This document shows positions 51,858 to 60,675 of a stretch of DNA of 64,000 nt, in pieces; within the stretch, counting starts at the first letter, position 1; every line of letters starts with the position of its first letter. The stretch is taken from contig NZ_JOFL01000002.1 in the NCBI RefSeq assembly GCF_000719265.1, forward strand, positions 1 to 64,000, read 5' to 3'. The position numbers were made by a program, and so were the translations under genes. The notes beneath the pieces are model-generated. The model had not been told where the DNA came from. It ran no database searches and saw nothing but the letters and a program-made list of their open reading frames with translations. Source of the stretch: Streptomyces roseoverticillatus. GTDB taxonomy: Bacteria > Actinomycetota > Actinomycetes > Streptomycetales > Streptomycetaceae.

Positions 51858-52706
51858 TCAGCCGCGCTGGATGCCCGTCGTGTCCTGCAGCAGGCCGCGG
51901 CGGCCGTCCTGCGTCTGCGCGACCAGGGCCTGGCCGCGCTGCTCCACCGCGAGGTACCACGTGCCGGGCGCGAGCTCGGCGATCTGCGTCGGCGAACCGT
52001 CCTCGCCGTACAGCGGGCGCGGCACCGGCACCGCGAACCAGAACGGGGCGAAGTCCCCGGCCGGGGCCGCGGGCTGGCCGGCGGCGGGCGACGGCGCGGC
52101 CGCGGCACCGCCGAGGCTCGCATCCGGCTGGCCCGGCTGGGCGCCGTAGGGCTGCTGCTGCGCGCCGCCGTACGGGCCGGCCTGCTGGGCACCGCCCGGG
52201 CCGGGGTAGCCGTAGCCCGGGTTCGGGCCGGCGCCGTACGGGGACGGGGCCTGCGGGCCTGCGGCGTTCACCAGCGGGGCCTTCAGGGCCGGGATGCGCG
52301 GGGTCATCAGCGCCGTGGCGGCCAGGGCCGCGTTGGCGAGGAGGGCCAGGATCTGGCCGACGCCCGGGGACACGCCCTGGGCGCCGCCGATGATCGTCCA
52401 CAGCGAGGACCACGCGGCGAACACGGCGAACGCGGTGCCCCACTGGCCGAGCTCCAGGCCCACGAGCTTGCGGCCCTCGGGCTGGAAGCGGGTGGCGACG
52501 ATGAGACCGGCGGCGATGATCCCGGCGAGGAAGATCGACGGCAGGACGGGGAAGAGGCCGGCCTTCCAGCCGTTGGGCTCGGTGGGGCAGATCGATCCCG
52601 CGCAGTCGTACGAGTAGAAGCTGAGGAACGAGGCGATGAACAGCAACACCGCTGCTCCGATCACCACGCCGTCGCCTCGAGTGAGGGAGCGGATGTTCAC
52701 TCTCAT
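51858..52706 (-). CDS. DUF5336-like four-helix membrane protein with PG-rich tail
   Basis: 282 residues from ATG 52706 (AAGGA five bases upstream). Four hydrophobic helices (VVIGAAVLLFIASFLSFYSY, AGLFPVLPSIFLAGIIAAGLIV, WGTAFAVFAAWSSLWTIIGGA, ILALLANAALAATALM) form the DUF5336-type core. A disordered Gly/Pro/Gln-rich segment (GYGYPGPGGAQQAGPYGGAQQQPYG) follows, then a short globular end (FAPFWFAVPVPRPLYGEDG, WYLAVEQRGQALVAQTQDGRRGLLQD). Two Cys in YDCAGSICPTEP lie in the first outer loop. Function unknown; similar proteins are associated with envelope and cell division in actinobacteria. Confidence 0.82.
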   Translation of the reverse strand: MRVNIRSLTRGDGVVIGAAVLLFIASFLSFYSYDCAGSICPTEPNGWKAGLFPVLPSIFLAGIIAAGLIVATRFQPEGRKLVGLELGQWGTAFAVFAAWSSLWTIIGGAQGVSPGVGQILALLANAALAATALMTPRIPALKAPLVNAAGPQAPSPYGAGPNPGYGYPGPGGAQQAGPYGGAQQQPYGAQPGQPDASLGGAAAAPSPAAGQPAAPAGDFAPFWFAVPVPRPLYGEDGSPTQIAELAPGTWYLAVEQRGQALVAQTQDGRRGLLQDTTGIQRG

Positions 52707-52897
52707 GTCCTTTGTCAGTGTGATCATTAACGTCGCTGTCGCCGGCACGCGAGGATGCGGGGGCGCGGGGGTGGCCCCCCATCGTACGGGTGAACCTATC
52801 GCCTGCACGGTCGGGGCGTCTTCTTCGTATCTGCCTCGTGACAAGCCTGTGGTCTGCGCGGACGGCCGCGCCGGCGGTCCCGGGGACCGCTTCGGAC

Positions 52898-53908
52898 CTA
52901 CCCGTCCAGGAAGTCCGTGATGCCGTCGGCGATCCCCTGCGCCGCCTTCTCCCGCCAGGCTCCGTCCGTCAGCAGGGCGGCGTCCTTCGGGTCCCGCATG
53001 TTGCCGCACTCGATGAACACCTTCGGCACGGTCGACAGGTTGAGACCGCCGAGGTCACCGCGGGTGTCGAGGCCCGTGCCGCCGCCGATGTAGTTGGACG
53101 CGGCGCTGCGCGTGACGCGCACGAAGTGGCCCGCGATCCGCACGCCGAGCTCCTTCGACGGCCCGACGATCGGCGCGGTGTCCGCGCGGCCGCCCTTGAC
53201 GGAGGCGGGCAGGATCACATGGAAGCCGCGGTTGCCGACGGCCGAGCCGTCGGCGTGCACCGAGACGGCGGCGTCGGCGTGCGCCCGGTTCCCGATCGCC
53301 GCCCGCTCGTCCACGCACGGGCCGTACGGACGCTCCCCGTCGTGCGTGAACACCACCTTGGCGCCCTGCGCCCGCAGGATCGTGCGCAGCCGGTGGGCGA
53401 CGTCGAGGCTGAACGACGCCTCCGCGTAGCCGTCGTCCGTGGACGTCCCGGTGGTGTCGCACTCCTTGCGGCCCGTGCCGATGTCGACGGAACGGTCGAT
53501 CTCCGCGGTGTGCTCGCTGTTGCGGATGTTGTGCCCGGGGTCGACCACGACCACCTTGCCCTTGAGGGGCCCGTCGGGCAGCGGCCCGTCGTCCGCGGCG
53601 GCCGGCGAGGGACTCTGCGCGTCCGCCGGAGCGGACGACCCGGGCGCCGAAGGCTCCTTGCCTTCCGGCGAGGGCTTCCCGGACGGGGCCCGCGACGCGG
53701 GGGCCCCGCCGGGCGTCGCCGGCGACGCGGCGGCCACCGGCGCCTTCTTCCCGCCGTCCGCCTCCGCGTCCCACAGCAGCCAGCCCGCGACCCCGGCCGG
53801 GACCAGGGCCGCCACCGCGACGACTACGGGCGTGCGGAAACCGGCCGGGCGGCCGGGGCGGCCGGCGCGCGGCGAGCGGGGGAAGCGGGGAAAGCTGCCT
53901 TTGGACAC
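52898..53908 (-). CDS. N-acetylmuramoyl-L-alanine amidase (Amidase_3)
   Basis: 336 residues, GTG start. A basic N-terminus and one transmembrane helix (VVVAVAALVPAGVAGWLLW) precede a Pro/Ser/Ala linker (to about 110). The zinc amidase domain follows: KVVVVDPGHNIRNSEHTAEIDR (His, Glu ligands), GNRAHADAAVSVHADGS (His) and VPKVFIECGNMRDPKDAALL (catalytic Glu). It cleaves the amide bond between MurNAc and L-Ala in peptidoglycan outside the membrane. Two Cys in ECDTT and PYGPCVDE may be paired. Confidence 0.93.
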   Translation of the reverse strand: MSKGSFPRFPRSPRAGRPGRPAGFRTPVVVAVAALVPAGVAGWLLWDAEADGGKKAPVAAASPATPGGAPASRAPSGKPSPEGKEPSAPGSSAPADAQSPSPAAADDGPLPDGPLKGKVVVVDPGHNIRNSEHTAEIDRSVDIGTGRKECDTTGTSTDDGYAEASFSLDVAHRLRTILRAQGAKVVFTHDGERPYGPCVDERAAIGNRAHADAAVSVHADGSAVGNRGFHVILPASVKGGRADTAPIVGPSKELGVRIAGHFVRVTRSAASNYIGGGTGLDTRGDLGGLNLSTVPKVFIECGNMRDPKDAALLTDGAWREKAAQGIADGITDFLDG

Positions 53909-53946
53909 CCGGCGATGCTACGCCGCCGCCCCGCCGCGCAGGGGGC

Positions 53947-54585
53947 CTACGCCGTAACCGGTCCGCGCCGCAGCACCCGCAGCGACCGCGTCACCGACAC
54001 TTCGGTGAACTCCCCGGATTCCAGTGCCCTGAGGTATACGCGGTACGGCGCCTGCCCGCCGTCCGCCGGGTCCGGGAACACGTCGTGGATGACCAGCAGC
54101 CCGCCCGGCGCGAGGTGCGGGACCCAGCCCTCGTAGTCGGCCGTCGCGTGCTCGTCGGTGTGCCCGCCGTCGATGAACACCAGCCCCAGCGGCTTCCCCC
54201 ACAGCGAGGCCGCCAGCGGCGACCGCCCCACGAGCGCCAGCACGTGCTCCTCCAGCCCCGCCTGGTGCAGCGTGCGCCGGAACACCGGCAGGGTGTCCAT
54301 CCGCCCCACCGCCTCGTCGACGAGTGACGCGTCGTGGTACTCCCAGCCCGGCTGCTGCTCCTCGCTGCCCCGGTGGTGGTCCACGGTCACCGCCGTCGTG
54401 CCCGCCTCCCGGGCGGCGGCGGCCAGCAGGATCGTCGACCGGCCGCAGTAGGTGCCGACTTCGAGCAGCGGCAGCCCCAGCCCCGCCGCCTCCTCGGCGG
54501 CGGCGTGGAGGGCGAGCCCCTCGTCGAGCGGCATGAACCCCTTGGCCGCCTCGAAAGCGGCGACTATCTCGGGCTTGGGCGGCAT
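53947..54585 (-). CDS. Class I SAM-dependent methyltransferase (Methyltransf_24 type)
   Basis: 212 residues, AGGAGGA upstream of ATG. Motif I is LPLLEVGTYCGRSTILLAAAAREAGTTAVTVDHHRGSEE, and motif II-like LGLVFIDGGHTDEHATADYEGWVPHLAPGGLLVIHDVFPDPADGG. The D-G-x-H-x-x-x-x-x-x-x-D-x-x-x-W/P pattern is typical of cephalosporin hydroxylase/macrocin-type and Methyltransf_24 proteins. Substrate unknown. Confidence 0.88.
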   Translation of the reverse strand: MPPKPEIVAAFEAAKGFMPLDEGLALHAAAEEAAGLGLPLLEVGTYCGRSTILLAAAAREAGTTAVTVDHHRGSEEQQPGWEYHDASLVDEAVGRMDTLPVFRRTLHQAGLEEHVLALVGRSPLAASLWGKPLGLVFIDGGHTDEHATADYEGWVPHLAPGGLLVIHDVFPDPADGGQAPYRVYLRALESGEFTEVSVTRSLRVLRRGPVTA

Positions 54586-54727
54586 GTGTCGTCCTCCTGG
54601 GGGTACGCGGTGGTCGGCTCATTGTCCTCACCGGCCGCCGCGCGCGGCGCGTGAGGGGCCGATACCGTGGGAAGCACGAGCGGGGGACGCAGAAAGCCGC
54701 TGTCAAAGCTCCCGAAAGGGGCGGAAG

Positions 54728-55294
54728 ATGTCCTTCGCCGTAGCGCTGCTCGCCGCATCGACGCTCGCGCTCTCTCCCGCGGGCCTCTCTCCCGTGGGCG
54801 GCGCCCACGGGGAAGGCGCCGATGTCAGCACCGTCTTCTCCGACCCCACGGGCGACGTGCTGCGCGCCGTGACGTTCGACAGCGAGGCCGTCCCGCCGGG
54901 CGCCCGCGTCACCGTCACCGAGCGCACCGGCCGTGACGGCACCCGCATCCGCCTGGCCCTGCACGGCGTCCAGCCGGACCGCACGTTCGGCGCCCACGTC
55001 CACACGAACCCGTGCGGCACCCGCCCCGAGGACTCGGGCGCGCACTACCAGCAGGTCAAGGACCCGAAGCAGCCCTCCACCGACCCCGCGTACGCCAATC
55101 CGCGCAACGAGGTCTGGCTGGACCTCACCACCGACCGGCGGGGCGACGGCACGTCCTCCGCCTCGGTCGCCTGGCGATTCCGCCCCGGCGAGGCCCGCTC
55201 CGTCGTCATCCACGAGCACGCCACCGAGACGGCGCAGGGCCGGGCGGGCATGGCGGGGGCGCGGCTGGCGTGCGTGAACGTCCCGTTCGCATGA
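54728..55294 (+). CDS. Exported Cu/Zn superoxide dismutase-like protein
   Basis: 188 residues. N-terminal hydrophobic segment MSFAVALLAASTLALSPAG is a weak signal peptide with no basic residue; a slightly upstream non-ATG start is possible. The SOD_Cu-like beta-barrel has VTVTERTGRDGTRIRLALHGVQPDRTFGAHVHTNPCG (metal His pair H-x-H) and RSVVIHEHATETAQGRAGMAGARLACV (third/fourth His, disulfide Cys). Several ligands of true Cu/Zn SOD are not obvious, so it may be a structural homologue instead of an active dismutase. Confidence 0.82.
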   Translation: MSFAVALLAASTLALSPAGLSPVGGAHGEGADVSTVFSDPTGDVLRAVTFDSEAVPPGARVTVTERTGRDGTRIRLALHGVQPDRTFGAHVHTNPCGTRPEDSGAHYQQVKDPKQPSTDPAYANPRNEVWLDLTTDRRGDGTSSASVAWRFRPGEARSVVIHEHATETAQGRAGMAGARLACVNVPFA

Positions 55295-55396
55295 CGGGCG
55301 GCGCCTGCGGAGCCCCTTCCGGACGCCGTACCGGAAGCCCGGGTCCGTGATTGCGGCGCATCGGCGCTGCGGGGCTCCTCCGCGTGCGCGCCCGCG

Positions 55397-56002
55397 CTAC
55401 AGCCAGCCGTTCTGGCGCGCCGCCCGGACCGCCTCCATGCGGTTGCGGGTCTGGGTCTTGCCGATGGCCGCGGACAGGTAGTTGCGGACCGTCGCCGGGG
55501 ACAGGTGGACCTTGGCCGCGATGTCCGCGACCGTCGCGCCGTCGACCGCCGCCGCGAGGACGTCGCGCTCGCGCTGGGTCAGGGGGTTGGGGCCGGCGCT
55601 CAGGGCGGCGGCCGCGAGGGCCGGGTCGATGACGCGCTCGCCGGCGAGGACGCGGCGGATCGCCGCGGCCAGGTCCTCGACCGGGCCGTCCTTGACGAGG
55701 AAGCCGGCCGCGCCGGCCTCCATCGCGCGGCGCAGGTAGCCGGGGCGGCCGAAGGTGGTGAGTATGAGGACCTGGCAGCCGGGCATGCGGGCGCGCAGGT
55801 CCGCGGCGGCGTCGAGGCCGCTGCGGCCGGGCAGTTCGATGTCGAGGAGCGCGACGTCCGGCTGCGTCTCCAGGGCCTTGGGGACGATCTCGTCGCCGTC
55901 GCCGACCTGGGCGACGATCTCGATGTCCTCCTCCAGCCCGAGCAGCAGCGCGAGCGCCCCTCGCATCATTCCCTGGTCCTCGGCGAGGAGCAGTTTGATC
56001 AT
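55397..56002 (-). CDS. NarL/DesR-type response regulator
   Basis: 201 residues. Receiver domain with LLLAEDQ, acceptor Asp54 in VALLDIELPG and Lys in FLVKDGPVEDL. LuxR-type HTH: LTQRERDVLAAAVDGATVADIAAKVHLSPATVRNYLSAAIGKTQTRNRMEAVR. It overlaps the kinase gene by ATGA, so the pair forms one two-component system. The arrangement and compact HTH are like DesKR, the membrane-fluidity sensor system, though the signal here is unknown. Confidence 0.95.
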   Translation of the reverse strand: MIKLLLAEDQGMMRGALALLLGLEEDIEIVAQVGDGDEIVPKALETQPDVALLDIELPGRSGLDAAADLRARMPGCQVLILTTFGRPGYLRRAMEAGAAGFLVKDGPVEDLAAAIRRVLAGERVIDPALAAAALSAGPNPLTQRERDVLAAAVDGATVADIAAKVHLSPATVRNYLSAAIGKTQTRNRMEAVRAARQNGWL

Positions 56003-57198
56003 GAGCTGTGGTCCTCCTCGGACTCCGAGTCCACGGGCAGTTCGGCCACGAGCCGGAAGCCCTTGCGGCCGTCCGGGCCGGCGGTCAGGTGGCCGCCCGC
56101 GGCGGCCAGCCGCTCGGTCAGGCCCTTGAGGCCGTTCCCCGGCGAGCCGGCGGTGGTCTCACCCGAGCCTACGCCGCTGCCGTTGTCCGTGATCTCCAGG
56201 CGTACCTGGTCGGTCTCGCCCCGCACCTCGACCGTGCAGCGGCCGGCGCCGCTGTGCCGGACGACGTTCGTGACGCCCTCCCGCACGACCCAGCCCAGCA
56301 GGGCCGCGCTCTGCGGCGGCAGCGGGGGCCCGGACTGGCGGATGTCCGGCGTGATGCCGGAGGCCTCCAGGAGGGAGCGGGCGCGGTCGAGTTCGGTGGT
56401 GAGGGTGGACTCGCGGTAGCCGGTGACGGCCTCGCGGATCTCGGTGAGCGCCTGCCGGCCCACGGCCTCGATGTCGGCGGCCTGACCTATCGCCGCGTCC
56501 AGGTCGCGCGGGGCGAGCCGACGCACGGCCTCCGCCTTCACGACGATGACGGACATGGTGTGCCCGAGCAGGTCGTGCAGGTCGCGCGAGAACCGCAGCC
56601 GTTCGCGCTCCACGGCGCTGCGGGCCAGTTCCTCGCGGGTGGCGCGCAGTTGGGCGACCGTCTCGAAGAGGCTGAGGATCGCGGCGGCGATGAAGCCGGA
56701 GAGCAGGGTCCCGTAAGCGACGGTCAGGGTCTCCGACGGGCCGCCCCGCATGCCCGCGATCACCCCGGCCGAGCCGGCGAAGGTGAGGACGACGATGCCC
56801 AGCCGGCGCCCGCTCTCGGTCAGCCCCCGCCGCAGCACGATACCGGCGGCCAGCGACAGCAGCGGGAAGCACAGCAGCCAGTCGCCGCCGTAACCGATGG
56901 TCAGCGCGTACGTGACGACGGCCATTCCGGCGAGCGAGAGGTACGGGGTGCGGGTCGCCCGGTACCGCTGGTCGAGGCCGGTGAAGACCGCGAGGGTGTA
57001 CAGCACGACGAAGGCCAGCACGCCCGCCCCGCCGAGCCAGGGCAAGGGCACCTCACCCCGGAACAGCCCCTCGACGTCTCCGGTGAGCATGAAGAGCCAG
57101 GGGAGGAAGGCCATCTTCCCCGGCGGTTTTTGCCGCTTGATCGCGGCCCTGGCCTTGGCCCTGCGGACGGCCCTGTGCCAGGCCTTGCTCTCAGTCAT
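55999..57198 (-). CDS. DesK-type sensor histidine kinase
   Basis: About 399 residues from ATG 57198 (GTG 57219 is an alternative). Basic N-terminus, then five to six transmembrane helices (about 30-175) without an extracytoplasmic domain. A coiled helix follows (ETVAQLRATREELARSAVERERLRF). HisKA_3 has phospho-acceptor His in FSRDLHDLLGHTMSVIVVKAEAV. The ATPase has N box VVREGVTNVVRHSGAG and G boxes LEITDNGSGVGSGETTAGSPGNGLKGLTERL. This is DesK architecture. It is coupled by four bases to the response regulator. Membrane-intrinsic signals (lipid state, small hydrophobic compound) are likely. Confidence 0.93.
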   Translation of the reverse strand: MTESKAWHRAVRRAKARAAIKRQKPPGKMAFLPWLFMLTGDVEGLFRGEVPLPWLGGAGVLAFVVLYTLAVFTGLDQRYRATRTPYLSLAGMAVVTYALTIGYGGDWLLCFPLLSLAAGIVLRRGLTESGRRLGIVVLTFAGSAGVIAGMRGGPSETLTVAYGTLLSGFIAAAILSLFETVAQLRATREELARSAVERERLRFSRDLHDLLGHTMSVIVVKAEAVRRLAPRDLDAAIGQAADIEAVGRQALTEIREAVTGYRESTLTTELDRARSLLEASGITPDIRQSGPPLPPQSAALLGWVVREGVTNVVRHSGAGRCTVEVRGETDQVRLEITDNGSGVGSGETTAGSPGNGLKGLTERLAAAGGHLTAGPDGRKGFRLVAELPVDSESEEDHSS

Positions 57199-57305
57199 GG
57201 CTCGAACTCTAAGGAACACCGCCCTGAGCTGGGCAGATGCAAGTGTGGGCGGTCACCCGTGACATTTGTCCCGGGCCCGGCTATACATGGGGTCCATCGG
57301 ATCGG

Positions 57306-57321
57306 CTAGAACGCGTTCTAG
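57306..57321 (+). promoter_or_regulatory. Perfect KstR operator upstream of MaoC-ADH-SDR operon
   Basis: CTAGAACGCGTTCTAG is a perfect 16-bp palindrome matching TNNAACNNGTTNNA. It ends 12 bp before the MaoC ATG and abuts the GGAAGG ribosome binding site, so a bound repressor would block the promoter or leader. Confidence 0.88.
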
Positions 57322-57332
57322 GAAGGTTCCCG

Positions 57333-58196
57333 ATGCCCATCGACGCACGCCAGGCCGTCGCCGCCGCACCCCGCCGCACCTCCCTGACCTGGGACCACAA
57401 AGACGTCCTGCTCTACCACCTCGGCATCGGCGCCGGCACCCCGGCCACCGACCCGGACGAGCTCCGCTACACCCTCGAAAGCCGGCTGCACGTCCTCCCG
57501 AGCTTCGTCACCGTCGCCGGCGGCGGCATGGCCCAGGCCGGCGGCCTCGCCGCGCCCGGCATCGACATCAACCTCGCCGCCGTGCTCCACGGCGGGCAGT
57601 CCGTCGAGGTCCACCGGCCCCTCCCCGCCGGCGGCTCCGTCTCGCACACCTCCCGCGTCACCGCCGTCCACGACAAGGGCAAGGCCGCCGTCATCGTGCT
57701 GCGCGCGGAAGCAGCCGACGCCGAAGGGCCGCTGTGGACGAGCGAGAGCGAGATCTTCGTCAAGGGCGAAGGCGGCTTCGGCGGCGAACGCGGCAGCTCC
57801 ACCCGCCTGGAGCAGCCCGTCCGCACCCCCGACCACACCGTGGAGCGCCCTGTCCGCGAGGACCAGGCCCTCCTCTACCGCCTCAACGGCGACTGGAACC
57901 CCCTGCACGCCGACCCCGAGTTCGCCAAGCGCGCGGGCTTCGACCGGCCCATCCTGCACGGCCTGTGCTCGTACGGCATCGCCCTCAAGGCCGTCGTCGA
58001 CACCGCGCTCGCCGGGGACGTCACCCGCGTCCGCGCCTACCGCACCCGCTTCGCCGGCGTCGCCTACCCCGGCGAGACGCTGCGCGTACGGATGTGGCGC
58101 GAGACCCCGGCGCCCGGCCGGATCCAGGTGACCGTGACCGCAGTGGAGCGCGACGACGCGCCCGTGCTCGCGGACACGGTCGTCACGCACGGGTGA
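57333..58196 (+). CDS. MaoC-type 2-enoyl-CoA hydratase (Hsd4B-like)
   Basis: 287 residues; ATG 57333 with GGAAGG upstream. Double hot-dog hydratase 2: N-terminal half SLTWDHKDVLLYHLGIGAG and FVTVAGGGMAQAGGLAAPGIDINLAAVLHGGQSVEVHRPL. The C-terminal catalytic half has LYRLNGDWNPLHADPEFAKRAGFDRPILHGLCSYG (hydratase 2 signature with Asp/His). Length and architecture match Hsd4B/ChsH-type hydratases of cholesterol side-chain beta-oxidation and peroxisomal MFE-2. First gene of an operon with a zinc alcohol dehydrogenase and an Hsd4A-like SDR, headed by a KstR operator. Confidence 0.92.
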   Translation: MPIDARQAVAAAPRRTSLTWDHKDVLLYHLGIGAGTPATDPDELRYTLESRLHVLPSFVTVAGGGMAQAGGLAAPGIDINLAAVLHGGQSVEVHRPLPAGGSVSHTSRVTAVHDKGKAAVIVLRAEAADAEGPLWTSESEIFVKGEGGFGGERGSSTRLEQPVRTPDHTVERPVREDQALLYRLNGDWNPLHADPEFAKRAGFDRPILHGLCSYGIALKAVVDTALAGDVTRVRAYRTRFAGVAYPGETLRVRMWRETPAPGRIQVTVTAVERDDAPVLADTVVTHG

Positions 58197-58379
58197 GCCC
58201 GCGGCCCGCCCGGAGGACGTCCACCGGGTGCGGCCCCGCACGGCCCCGCCGGCACTCCGCGCCGTCCCCGCCCGCCGCCGCCGGCGAGGCGCCATGACGG
58301 CGAGCCGCCACGGCGGCGGGGGCCCGGCCCATTCCGCAGCCACCGCAACCGACACGCATCCCGCGTCAGAGGAGTGGTC

Positions 58380-59462
58380 ATGCGCGCAGCCGTACAGCAC
58401 GAGACAGGACGGCCCGAGCTCGACGTCCGCGACGACGTCGAGGCGGTGGGCTTCGGCCCCGGCAAGGTCCGGCTGCGCATGCGGGCCACCGGGCTCTGCC
58501 ACTCCGACCTCTCCGCCATGAGCGGGGTGCTGCCCCAGCTCGTCCCCTTCGTCCCCGGCCACGAGGGCGCCGGCGAGGTCGTCGACGTCGGTGACGGCGT
58601 CACCGGGCTGCGGGCCGGCGACCGCGTCCTCGTCTGCTGGCTGCCGTCCTGCGGCGGCTGTCCCGCCTGCAAGCGCGGCCAGACCCAGCTGTGCCTGGCC
58701 GGCCTCATGTCGGCCGGCACGCCCAACTTCCGCCTGGGCGGCTCCGGCTCCGACCTGTTCGGCTTCGCCGGCACCGGCACCTTCGCCGAGGAGGCCGTCG
58801 TGGGCGCGGGCTGCGCCGTGCCCATCCCGGACGACCTGCCCTACGACATCGCCGCCCTCATCGGCTGCGGCGTCACCACCGGCCTCGGCGCCGCCCTCAA
58901 CACCGCCGACGTGGCCGCCGGTTCCTCCGTCGCCGTCATCGGCTGCGGCGGCGTCGGGATCTGCGCGGTCCAGGGCGCGCGGGCCGCGGGCGCCGCGCAG
59001 ATCGTCGCCGTCGACCCGGTCGCCTCCCGGCGCGAGGCCGCGCTGCGCTTCGGCGCCACCGAGGCCGTGGCGCCCGACGGGCTCGCCGACGCCCGGGCGC
59101 GCGTCACCGGTGGCGAGGGCTTCGACTACGCCTTCGAGGTCGTCGGCACCTCCGCCACCGCCCGCGCCGCCTACGACGCCACGCGGCGCGGCGGCACGCT
59201 CTGCGTCGTCGGGGCGGGCGCCATGGACGACCTCTTCCAGGTCAACATGTTCGAGCTGTTCTTCGACGAGAAGAAGATCCTGCCGTCCCTGTACGGCGGC
59301 GGCGACGTCCGGCGCTCCTACGAACGGGCCATCAGCCTGTGGCGGGCAGGCCGCATCGACCTCGCGGGCCTCATCACGCACCGGGTCCCGCTCTCCGGCG
59401 TCAACGACGCGCTCGCCCAGATGCGGACGGGCGAGGCGCTGCGCACGTGCATAGAGATCTGA
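58380..59462 (+). CDS. Zinc-dependent alcohol dehydrogenase
   Basis: 360 residues; GAGGAG upstream of ATG 58380. Medium-chain ADH: catalytic zinc Cys in ATGLCHSDLSAM and His in VPGHEGAGEV, structural zinc Cys in CGGCPACKRGQTQLC, third catalytic Cys in LIGCGVTTGLGAALNTADV, NAD fold VAVIGCGGVGICAVQGARAAGAAQIVAVDP. It resembles class III-type and mycobacterial AdhD-like enzymes. In this context it may oxidise the C26 alcohol formed by the CYP125-like P450. It lies 183 bp after the hydratase and 13 bp before the SDR. Confidence 0.92.
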   Translation: MRAAVQHETGRPELDVRDDVEAVGFGPGKVRLRMRATGLCHSDLSAMSGVLPQLVPFVPGHEGAGEVVDVGDGVTGLRAGDRVLVCWLPSCGGCPACKRGQTQLCLAGLMSAGTPNFRLGGSGSDLFGFAGTGTFAEEAVVGAGCAVPIPDDLPYDIAALIGCGVTTGLGAALNTADVAAGSSVAVIGCGGVGICAVQGARAAGAAQIVAVDPVASRREAALRFGATEAVAPDGLADARARVTGGEGFDYAFEVVGTSATARAAYDATRRGGTLCVVGAGAMDDLFQVNMFELFFDEKKILPSLYGGGDVRRSYERAISLWRAGRIDLAGLITHRVPLSGVNDALAQMRTGEALRTCIEI

Positions 59463-59475
59463 GAGGGGACGCGGC

Positions 59476-60417
59476 ATGGTGTCCTTGCGAGGCAGGACCG
59501 CGATCGTCACCGGCGCGGGGCGCGGCCTCGGTCGCGCCGAGGCCCTCGAACTGGGCCGGCTCGGCGCCCACGTCGTCGTCAACGACTACGGGCAGCCCGG
59601 CCCGGACGGCTCCGGCGAGGCGTCCGCCGGGCCCGCCGAGGCCGTCGCCGCCGAGATCCGGGCGGCGGGCGGCCTGGCCACCGCCCACGCCGGCGACGTC
59701 GCCGACTTCGGGCAGGCCCGCGACCTCGTGCGGCTCGCCGTCGAGGCCGGCGGCGGCTCGCTCGACATCCTCGTCAACAACGCGGGCATCCTGCGCGACC
59801 GCATGCTCTTCTCCATGGCCGAGGACGAGTGGGACGCCGTGATCCGCGTCCACCTCAAGGGCCACTTCAACACCCTGCGCTTCGCGGCCGCGCACTGGCG
59901 GGAGCGGGCGAAGGCGTCCGGGCGGCCGGTGTACGGACGGGTCGTCAACACCTCCTCCGAGGCCTTCCTCATCGGCTCGCCCGGCCAGCCCAACTACGCG
60001 GCGGCCAAGGGCGGCATCGTCGGCCTCACCACGTCGACGGCGGAGGCCCTGCGCAAGTACGGGGTGACGGCGAACGCCATCTGCCCGCGGGCCCGCACCC
60101 GGATGACGGAGCAGGTCTTCGCCGGCATCGGCGCGCCGGAGGCCGGCGGGCCCGACCCGCTGGACCCCGGGCACGTCGCGCCGCTCGTCGGCTACCTCGC
60201 CGCGCCGTCCGCGGCGGGGGTGACCGGGCAGGTGTTCCTCGTGCACGGCGGGATGGTCGCCGTGATGGAGCGGCCGAAGGTCGCGGCGCGGTTCGGCACG
60301 GCGAAGGACGTCTTCACCGCGGAGGAACTGGACGGCCTCCTCACCCCGCACTTCGCCGGCCGCCCGCCGGGCGAGACGTTCGCGGCGCCGGAGGTGTGGC
60401 GGCTCGGCCCCGGCTGA
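59476..60417 (+). CDS. SDR dehydrogenase, Hsd4A-like (3-hydroxyacyl-CoA)
   Basis: 313 residues; GAGGGG upstream. Short-chain dehydrogenase: TAIVTGAGRGLGRAEAL (TGxxxGxG), VVVNDYGQPG with Asp for NAD specificity, LVNNAGILRDRMLFSM, VNTSSEAFLIGSPGQPNYAAAKGGIVGLT (Ser, Tyr-x3-Lys). The VNDYG and GRVVNTSSE blocks and the long C-terminus (to 313) match the MFE-2 / Hsd4A branch that oxidises 3-hydroxyacyl-CoA of steroid side chains. It completes the hydratase-dehydrogenase pair of beta-oxidation, with the thiolase at 17 kb as the last step. A strong hairpin follows. Confidence 0.93.
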   Translation: MVSLRGRTAIVTGAGRGLGRAEALELGRLGAHVVVNDYGQPGPDGSGEASAGPAEAVAAEIRAAGGLATAHAGDVADFGQARDLVRLAVEAGGGSLDILVNNAGILRDRMLFSMAEDEWDAVIRVHLKGHFNTLRFAAAHWRERAKASGRPVYGRVVNTSSEAFLIGSPGQPNYAAAKGGIVGLTTSTAEALRKYGVTANAICPRARTRMTEQVFAGIGAPEAGGPDPLDPGHVAPLVGYLAAPSAAGVTGQVFLVHGGMVAVMERPKVAARFGTAKDVFTAEELDGLLTPHFAGRPPGETFAAPEVWRLGPG

Positions 60418-60440
60418 CGGGGCCCCGGAGCCCGGAAACG

Positions 60441-60489
60441 CCTCGGGCGCCGGGGGTCTCCGCGGAGCGGGACCACCCGGCGCCCGAGG
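60441..60489 (+). terminator. Hairpin terminator after the MaoC-ADH-SDR operon
   Basis: CCTCGGGCGCCGGG (60441-60454) pairs with CCCGGCGCCCGAGG (60476-60489), a perfect 14-bp stem 23 nt after the SDR stop. Confidence 0.8.
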
Positions 60490-60516
60490 GCTGACCGGAG
60501 CCGTGGGCGGCCGCGG

Positions 60517-60675
60517 TCAGCGGCCTTCCGGCGTACGGCGGTGCTTGCCGTGGGCGGGCGCGCTGTTCTCGTCGGGGGAGGCGGGGCCGCGGTGCCTGCC
60601 GGAGCCGGCGGCTGCGGCCTGGGCGGACGCCTCAAGGGGGCGCGCCTCGGTCGTGTCGGTTCGGGCGTCGGGCAT
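60517..60675 (-). CDS. Small basic hypothetical protein (GRHRG/KHRR type)
   Basis: 52 residues, MPDARTDTTEARPLEAS ... AAAGSGRHRGPASPDENSAPAHGKHRRTPEGR. Two SGRHRG / HGKHRR motifs are spaced about 20 residues apart, a pattern seen in small conserved streptomycete peptides. GGAG is about 12 nt upstream, slightly far. No signal or membrane segment. Function unknown; coding status is moderately supported. Confidence 0.45.
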   Translation of the reverse strand: MPDARTDTTEARPLEASAQAAAAGSGRHRGPASPDENSAPAHGKHRRTPEGR

